IMG/VR virus record: IMGVR_UViG_3300037264_003745
Span: 1 to 58,313 of that record
DNA: 58,313 nucleotides
Strand: one strand, 5' to 3'
Source of the DNA: a virus
Shown here: piece after piece, positions 54,351-58,313 of the stretch
Layout: every line of letters starts with the position of its first letter
How positions within the stretch are numbered: position 1 is the first letter of the stretch
Program-made: the position numbers and the translations under genes
The notes under the pieces: model-generated
The model's input: only the letters and a program-made list of their open reading frames with translations
Database searches by the model: none
Told to the model about the DNA's origin: nothing

Positions 54351-54883
54351 CACTTCACCTCCGTGTTTCCGCCGCCGTCGTGCTTCACGATCCACTCGTG
54401 TCTCCCGCCCTCCCACCGCCACACCTTCCACACCATCGCCGTCTTGTCGAACGCCACCGACAGCGGCTCGCCCTCTCGATCCTCGACCACGAACCCGCCT
54501 TCGAGCGCGTAGTCGTACTCCCACACGGGCATCGACAGCACTTCGTGGAATTCGTCCGCGATGACGTCCTTGATGTCGTTGCGATTCACCCCCGTGATCC
54601 TCAGCTTGAACCCGTACTGAAGCGACGGCGTGACGACGATCGTGTGCTCCGTCCAACCGTCATACATACCGTCGTTTATGTGATGCCACTCCCCGTAAAG
54701 CATGATCTTCTCAGGCCCGCTCCCCTCGGCCAGAGACGTGCCGAGATCCCATCCGCCCCCGCTCGGCAGCATGTCGAGCAGCTCATTCAGCCTCTCGTCC
54801 TTCCGCGTGACGTACTCGCTCTCCACGGGCGGCTGCCACGCGATCGTCCTCGCGAGCACCATGTACAGCGGCTTCTTCGTCAT
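54350..54883 (-). CDS. Hypothetical accessory protein
   Basis: The protein has 177 residues from ATG 54883, with GGGGGAG upstream. It looks folded: LARTIAWQPPVESEYVTRKD, HTIVVTPSLQYGFKLRITGV and VWEYDYALEGGFVVEDREGE are beta-rich with conserved aromatic residues. No known motif or membrane segment. It overlaps the next gene by TGATG. Function unknown. Confidence 0.6.
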   Translation of the reverse strand: MTKKPLYMVLARTIAWQPPVESEYVTRKDERLNELLDMLPSGGGWDLGTSLAEGSGPEKIMLYGEWHHINDGMYDGWTEHTIVVTPSLQYGFKLRITGVNRNDIKDVIADEFHEVLSMPVWEYDYALEGGFVVEDREGEPLSVAFDKTAMVWKVWRWEGGRHEWIVKHDGGGNTEVK

Positions 54884-54884
54884 C

Positions 54885-55451
54885 TCACTCCCCCTTCCGC
54901 ATCTTGCCCAGCTCGTCACGCACGATGTAGTGCCAAACCGGGTTGTCGGGCACGATCGAGCCATCGGGCAGAACGCCGTTCACACGCGCCCACTTCCGAA
55001 ACTCTACCTCCTCTTCAGGAGACAGCTTCCGAAAGAACGTGGCGGACAGCCTCTCCTCACGCTCGCAGTCACAGCGGTTCGGCGAGAGCGAGCCGCACTC
55101 CGGGCAGTCGCCGCAAGCTCCGTATCCGCAGGTGCGCCCGCAGTCCTCGTGTCCGCACTCGCTTCCGCTCTCGCTCTCGCTCTCGCTCTCGCTCTCGCTC
55201 TCGCTCTCCGACCCCGACTCCGACATGTCCGTCCACGTCTCGACGTTCGCGTTGTAGTTCGGATTCTCCTCGTCCTCCACGTCGCTCCCGATGCAGACCT
55301 CGAGTCCTCTCGCCTCGAGCAGAGCGAGCAAGCACGGGACGAGCGCCTCGGCGTCGTTCTCCGGCAGCTCCCTCCTCGACTTCGCCTCGAACCCGCCCGG
55401 CAGCAGCCCTTCGCCCTCCTCGTACGCCCACACCCGCACCTTTCCGCTCAT
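54885..55451 (-). CDS. Hypothetical protein with SE repeat and Cys cluster
   Basis: The protein has 188 residues from ATG 55451 (ATGA overlap). The N-terminal region is followed by an SE-repeat linker encoded by CTCGCT tandem DNA (55166-55208), then a Cys-rich block (CGHEDCGRTCGYGACGDCPE) that could bind zinc, and a helical C-terminus (ELGKMRKGE). The repeat could change length. No family assigned. Confidence 0.6.
   Translation of the reverse strand: MSGKVRVWAYEEGEGLLPGGFEAKSRRELPENDAEALVPCLLALLEARGLEVCIGSDVEDEENPNYNANVETWTDMSESGSESESESESESESESGSECGHEDCGRTCGYGACGDCPECGSLSPNRCDCEREERLSATFFRKLSPEEEVEFRKWARVNGVLPDGSIVPDNPVWHYIVRDELGKMRKGE
55166..55208. repeat. CTCGCT microsatellite in coding sequence
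   Basis: Seven tandem units encode the SE linker of the leftward gene at 54885-55451. Confidence 0.85.
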
Positions 55452-55840
55452 CTCGCCCTCCTCAGTGCCGCAACCTCCGCCTTCGCCCACACGACCATCG
55501 CCCCCGCCTCTCTTCCAGCTCCGTTCCACCCACCGCCTTTCCAGAACTTCTCCGTCAGCTCCGGCGGTATCGTCACGAGCCCGTCCCACACCGCGTCGGG
55601 CAGCTTATCGCCGTCCATCGGCAGTCCGTCATCGCCGTACGTCCCGCTCACCGTCAGCGAGCACGGCCCGATCCTCACGCTCCCCATCATCCAGTGCCCG
55701 CACTGGCGCATGCTCGTCCGCCGCACCGCGGCCCGCAGCTCGTGCGGGTTCGCTCTCCGGCTGAACACCATGAGGAAGAGCCCCGACGCGACTTGCCGCC
55801 CGTCCCTGTCATAGCCACGTCTGCGTGACGTGATGAACAT
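55448..55840 (-). CDS. Hypothetical protein, first gene of accessory operon
   Basis: The protein has 130 residues from ATG 55840; an AAGGGG-like site lies upstream. It is folded-looking: ASGLFLMVFSRRANPHELRA, TVSGTYGDDGLPMDGDKLPD and IPPELTEKFWKGGGWNGAGR. It is the first gene of the leftward accessory operon, but no promoter could be identified in the 320-bp gap before it. Function unknown. Confidence 0.6.
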   Translation of the reverse strand: MFITSRRRGYDRDGRQVASGLFLMVFSRRANPHELRAAVRRTSMRQCGHWMMGSVRIGPCSLTVSGTYGDDGLPMDGDKLPDAVWDGLVTIPPELTEKFWKGGGWNGAGREAGAMVVWAKAEVAALRRAR

Positions 55841-56160
55841 GGTCGATCCCCTTTCCGGCAGCCGCGATCCAGCCGACCCAGCCGATCCAGCCGCCACACC
55901 AGCCCACCGATTCCTGCCGGCCGCAGCCTCATCGCGCCTGCTCGTCCTCGCGCCTCGTCCGCTGCCCGCAGGCCCGCGCCGCGTCCACGCGTTCGCACAG
56001 GCCCCGTCCTCCCCCCAGTCCTCCCCCCGCCGAGCGGACTCACGGCGCGAGCGGGTGCGGGGCCTCCCCCCCCCCCCCGCCCCGTCCGATCACCAGCCGT
56101 CCATCCCCGTACGCGCTATCCCGCTCCATCCCCGCGTGTTACCCATGCTACCCTCCGGCC
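55841..56160. other. Non-coding gap before small terminase gene
   Basis: Divergent intergenic region. It holds a tandem repeat of GCCGATCCA-type units (about 55871-55893), a C-run (about 56065-56080) and the likely promoter of the rightward gene. No credible open frame with a ribosome site was seen, and no TTGACA-type element for the leftward side. Confidence 0.4.
56146..56154 (+). promoter_or_regulatory. Extended -10 element before small terminase gene
   Basis: TGCTACCCT resembles the TGCTACCAT of the XRE regulator promoter. No -35 element is evident. Transcription would begin at about 56161, the ATG itself, giving a leaderless mRNA. Confidence 0.35.
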
Positions 56161-56796
56161 ATGCCTAAGAAGGACCGTCAACCCGCCCACGTCCTACATC
56201 GCGGCCCGCGCCGAAAGCCCGAATCCGCCGCCGAGGCGGACCTCCAGGCGCGAGACCGTGCCAACGCGCCCATCCGCCGCCACATCTCGCGGAAGCAGCG
56301 CGAGTTCATCTCGCGCCACGCGGATCTCGGCTTCCTCTATCCGTATCGCGCAGGTGCGGAGGCCGGCATCACTCGCGCGACCGATGTTGATCGCCTGCTC
56401 GTCCGTCTCAAGGATCTCATTGACGCGGAACGTCTTCGGAGGGCGATGGGGCAGCAGATGGAGGTGGATGAGGCGTTGACGCTGGTCGCGGCGATAGCGC
56501 GATCAACGGATGACGCGAAGGTCGCGCACTCCGCGCTGCGCACCGTGCTCGAAGTCCATGGCGTGCTGACCGGCGCACCACGCGTTGATCGTCGTGAGTC
56601 GATGCGCGCGATTCACTCACTCGTCGCTGCGATCAAGGAGAAAGTGAGCGGAGGCGGAAGCGGAAGCGGAGGCGGAAGCGGAGGCGGAAGCGGAGGAGCT
56701 CGCGTTCGCATCCGCGCGGGAGAGAGAGAGACGGTGACGGAGACGGAGACGGTCTTGGAGGCTGAGATCGAGGGGGAAGGGGGCGGAAGGGAGTAA
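56161..56796 (+). CDS. Putative terminase small subunit
   Basis: The protein has 211 residues and starts MPKKDRQPAHVLHRGPRRKP. SRKQREFISRHADLGFLYPY, followed by AGAEAGITRATDVDRLLVRL, resembles the helix-turn-helix plus oligomerisation layout of small terminases. A helical middle follows. The C-terminus has a GS/GGS repeat linker and an acidic, Thr/Glu-rich tail. It would recognise packaging sites and recruit TerL. The gene is far from terL. The HTH could equally be another DNA-binding protein. Confidence 0.5.
   Translation: MPKKDRQPAHVLHRGPRRKPESAAEADLQARDRANAPIRRHISRKQREFISRHADLGFLYPYRAGAEAGITRATDVDRLLVRLKDLIDAERLRRAMGQQMEVDEALTLVAAIARSTDDAKVAHSALRTVLEVHGVLTGAPRVDRRESMRAIHSLVAAIKEKVSGGGSGSGGGSGGGSGGARVRIRAGERETVTETETVLEAEIEGEGGGRE
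56652..56700 (+). repeat. GGCGGAAGC-type microsatellite in coding sequence
   Basis: Tandem GGCGGAAGC-like units encode a Gly-Ser linker in the putative small terminase. Confidence 0.8.
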
Positions 56797-56826
56797 AAAT
56801 GATCGGGTGATAGGGTTGGTACGGCC

Positions 56827-56855
56827 TTGTACTTATTAGTGTAAGGTGGTACCAT
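56827..56855 (+). promoter_or_regulatory. Sigma70-like promoter before RHH gene
   Basis: TTGTAC (56827-56832) and TACCAT (56850-56855) are 17 bp apart in an A/T-rich gap. The start would be near 56862, 59 bp before ATG 56921. An imperfect inverted repeat (CCTTGTAC...GTGTAAGG) overlaps the promoter and could be an operator. Confidence 0.6.
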
Positions 56856-56920
56856 TCGTATCCCCGTGTATACAGATAGAGGTAGGCAACACCAACACGG
56901 GGCTTGGAAAGGAGCCCGGA

Positions 56921-57259
56921 ATGGGACGAGGGAAGGGTGGGCAGTACGAGGAGAAGAACGACAGCCCGATACACAAGCTCGGGGAGCTGCTCGAGTTCGG
57001 CGACAAGATGAGGAAGGACAAGGAGGACGCGCTCGCAGCCAAGCAGGCATACGAGCACGCTGGGAGCGATCCGCTGCTCCAGACGCCATCCGTCCGCCGC
57101 GGGACGCGGAGGGCTGCCATCACGCTTACGCTCTCCCTCTCGGCGATCGACGCGATCGACCGACTCGCGATCGTCCGGGGCGAACGCCGCGGCTACGTGC
57201 TCGACGACCTCATCATGGCGGCAGCCCGGACCGAGCTGAAGGGGGAGAAGACGAAGTGA
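56921..57259 (+). CDS. Ribbon-helix-helix-like regulator
   Basis: The protein has 112 residues; AAGGAG is 6 nt before ATG 56921. The C-terminal half, TRRAAITLTLSLSAIDAIDR followed by LAIVRGERRGYVLDDLIMAA, is a beta-strand plus two-helix pattern typical of RHH (CopG/Arc) repressors. The N-terminal region is charged and may add contacts. Promoter and inverted repeat just upstream suggest autoregulation. It is followed with a GTGA overlap by another small gene. Confidence 0.6.
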   Translation: MGRGKGGQYEEKNDSPIHKLGELLEFGDKMRKDKEDALAAKQAYEHAGSDPLLQTPSVRRGTRRAAITLTLSLSAIDAIDRLAIVRGERRGYVLDDLIMAAARTELKGEKTK

Positions 57260-57594
57260 GCAGAATCCCAAGCCGCAACCCGCCCGCGCCCACCGGCGAG
57301 ATCGCGCTCACCACGTACGACGTGTCCGTGTGGGAAGCAGCTCGCATGTATGCCGAGGAGTGGCATGTCGACCTCGGGCTCTACGTCGAGTATTCCCTCC
57401 GCTCCTACCACAAGAAACGGCACGACAAGCTGCGCTTCGCCCGCTGGAAGCACGAGCAGGACATGAAAGATCCCGACAACCGCGCGATTCGCGACTTCCT
57501 CGCGGAGAACGATCCGCGGCCCGAGCCCGAATACATGGAACCGAAGTACGCGCCGAAGTCCGCGCGGAAGCTGCCGCGTCGCGTAGCGCGATAG
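57256..57594 (+). CDS. Hypothetical protein downstream of RHH gene
   Basis: The protein has 112 residues from GTG 57256 (GTGA overlap). The N-terminal part has a beta strand then helices (LTTYDVSVWEAARMYAEEWH; LGLYVEYSLRSYHKKRHDKL). The start resembles an RHH domain in position and pattern. A basic, Lys-rich C-terminus follows. It may be a second RHH-type regulator or partner of the first. Confidence is low for the fold. Confidence 0.5.
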   Translation: MSRIPSRNPPAPTGEIALTTYDVSVWEAARMYAEEWHVDLGLYVEYSLRSYHKKRHDKLRFARWKHEQDMKDPDNRAIRDFLAENDPRPEPEYMEPKYAPKSARKLPRRVAR

Positions 57595-57683
57595 GCGAGA
57601 CGGACTCGCTCACACGCGTCCTCGCGCGTACGAGACATGCGTGGCGAATGGCTCACACGCTTGGGCTCGATGGGCCGGGAGAC
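57595..57683. other. Short gap between convergent genes
   Basis: No gene is supported here. The following terminator stops leftward transcription. Rightward reads from the RHH operon have no clear terminator. Confidence 0.35.
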
Positions 57684-57730
57684 AAAAAAAGGGGCCGCGC
57701 CGCCAGGGCTACGTGCCCCGACGGCGCGGC
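57684..57730 (-). terminator. Intrinsic terminator of leftward envelope operon
   Basis: On the minus strand, GCCGCGCCG (57730-57722) pairs perfectly with CGGCGCGGC (57702-57694), with CCC and seven T following (57690-57684). It ends the leftward operon that crosses the sequence join. Confidence 0.85.
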
Positions 57731-57749
57731 AACGGCAAAACGGCTCAGG

Positions 57750-57899
57750 TCAGCGAGGACAGCGTGCGGCCAGGAAGTCAGCCAGGAAGGCCGCGTCATT
57801 CGCTGCATCAACGCAGTCGCGATCGAGAGCCGTTCGGATCGCTTCTTTCAGCCAGAAGGAAGCCGTAGGGTCCCGGTAAATCTCGTGCTCCGTCATCAT
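57750..57899 (-). CDS. Small hypothetical protein with duplicated start region
   Basis: The protein has 49 residues and starts MMTEHEIYRDPTASFWLKEA. The composition looks folded and acidic (DCVDAANDAAFLADFL). CGGAGG and ATGATG occur twice in tandem 24-bp units, so translation could also start at 57923, adding eight residues (MMTDRRFG). I chose the inner ATG as most conservative. Last gene before the terminator. Function unknown. Confidence 0.6.
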   Translation of the reverse strand: MMTEHEIYRDPTASFWLKEAIRTALDRDCVDAANDAAFLADFLAARCPR

Positions 57900-57938
57900 T
57901 CCGAACCTCCGATCCGTCATCATTCCGAACCTCCGATC
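57890..57938. repeat. 24-bp tandem duplication of ribosome site and start
   Basis: Two identical 24-bp units (57891-57914 and 57915-57938) each contain, on the minus strand, CGGAGG, a 6-nt spacer and ATGATG. The unit length keeps the frame. Confidence 0.9.
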
Positions 57939-57985
57939 GGCCCGCACCTAGCAGAGCGTACGGGCCGACCGCAGGTGACTGAGCG

Positions 57986-58313
57986 TTAGCTCAGCAGCTG
58001 CGCGAGCGGCGAGTCCGGCGCCGCCGTAGTGGACAGACCGACCACGCGACCCTCTGCGATCGCGCGGATTGCGTCACCAGGGAAAGTTGCGCGGAACGAA
58101 CCGCCGTTGCGCATGGGAGCGCTCAGGACGATCGTGTCTCGCCCGCTTCCCGAAACGCCCCGGCTCGTGTACGTCCAGACCCGATCGGCGACCGGTGCGA
58201 CCGGGACCGCGGCCGCCGCAGCTTGCGCCGCCGCGGCTTCGAGGTACCACGCGGGCGCTACCGTTGCGCGCGCGGGCGGTGCGATGCGGGGCGATCCGGT
58301 CGGCGCCCCCCCC
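57986..58313 (-). CDS. Junction-spanning hypothetical protein, 3' part
   Basis: This is the continuation of the gene that begins at base 189 on the left end; 58187-58313 repeats bases 1-127. The TAA stop is at 57986-57988. The region encodes the Ala/Pro-rich middle (VPVAPVADRVWTYTSR) and a C-terminal domain ending in APDSPLAQLLS. No transmembrane segment or known motif is visible. Downstream in the same direction are the small gene at 57750-57899 and a strong terminator. Function unknown. Confidence 0.75.
   Translation of the reverse strand, partial: GGAPTGSPRIAPPARATVAPAWYLEAAAAQAAAAAVPVAPVADRVWTYTSRGVSGSGRDTIVLSAPMRNGGSFRATFPGDAIRAIAEGRVVGLSTTAAPDSPLAQLLS
58187..58313. repeat. Terminal direct repeat, right copy (contig overlap)
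   Basis: This is an exact copy of bases 1-127. It should be counted once when the genome is circularised. It lies inside the leftward gene that spans the join. Confidence 0.9.

Noticed and set aside
56065-56085. C-run as terminator or packaging signal
   Set aside because: A homopolymer alone has no paired arm or nearby hallmark; sequencing length error is possible.
1-58313. tRNA, rRNA or phage RNA polymerase genes
   Set aside because: No cloverleaf, rRNA motif or T7-type polymerase sequence was recognised by eye; a dedicated tRNA scan was not possible.

Overview
The window is a complete or nearly complete genome of a tailed, probably podovirus-like bacteriophage from a GC-rich host. The first 127 bases recur exactly as the last 127 (58187-58313), and one leftward gene reads open across that join. 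The sequence is therefore best read as a circularised or circularly permuted molecule of about 58,186 bp. It has terminase, portal, scaffold, capsid, adaptor, internal virion and fibre genes, but no tail sheath, tape measure, integrase, phage RNA polymerase, tRNA or CRISPR that I can see. Strong AGGAGG-type ribosome sites, TTGACA-type promoters and candidate spanin/lipoprotein genes fit a diderm (Gram-negative-type) host whose own RNA polymerase transcribes the phage. This host inference is mine.

Layout. (1) 189 back to 57986 across the join, and 412-5938, leftward: a host-exit/envelope operon driven by a promoter at 5947-5975. It encodes a zinc-ribbon protein, a secreted HExxH protease, a glycosidase-like envelope protein, spanin-like membrane/coiled-coil proteins, lipoproteins and a holin-like protein. 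(2) 5988-38304, rightward: large terminase, portal (with an inserted Cys4 zinc ribbon), scaffold, major capsid protein followed by a 13-bp hairpin attenuator, adaptor, tail and internal virion proteins, an M15 peptidase endolysin, a 2503-residue giant virion protein with an HExxH motif, and tail fibres. A 97-codon gene appears to be nested in another frame inside the giant gene. (3) 38383-49285, leftward: replication and recombination. It holds a family A DNA polymerase fused to a uracil-DNA-glycosylase domain, an XPF/ERCC4-type nuclease, a Sak4-like ATPase next to a PD-(D/E)XK exonuclease, and an XPD/DinG-type helicase with four Fe-S cysteines. (4) 49501-49788, rightward: a lone XRE-type regulator with a promoter and operator-like palindrome. 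(5) 49819-55840, leftward: about fourteen small accessory genes, including a SprT-like protease and a DUF932-like protein. They end at a strong terminator (49762-49810). (6) 56161-57594, rightward: a putative small terminase subunit and a ribbon-helix-helix-like protein. (7) 57750-57899 and the junction gene, leftward, end at a second strong terminator (57684-57730).

How it works together: many genes overlap by ATGA, GTGA or TGATG, so translation is coupled through long operons. Several candidate sigma70-like promoters share -10 elements of the TACCNT type. The replication block combines repair-type activities (uracil excision, XPD-type unwinding, XPF-type cleavage) more often seen apart; this is the most striking feature of the genome. 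Other points worth attention are the overprinted gene at 31742-32035, two intercistronic hairpins with different stems but shared flanks, a local duplication at 3417-3839 that rearranged gene ends, and a lower-GC patch in a receptor-binding protein.
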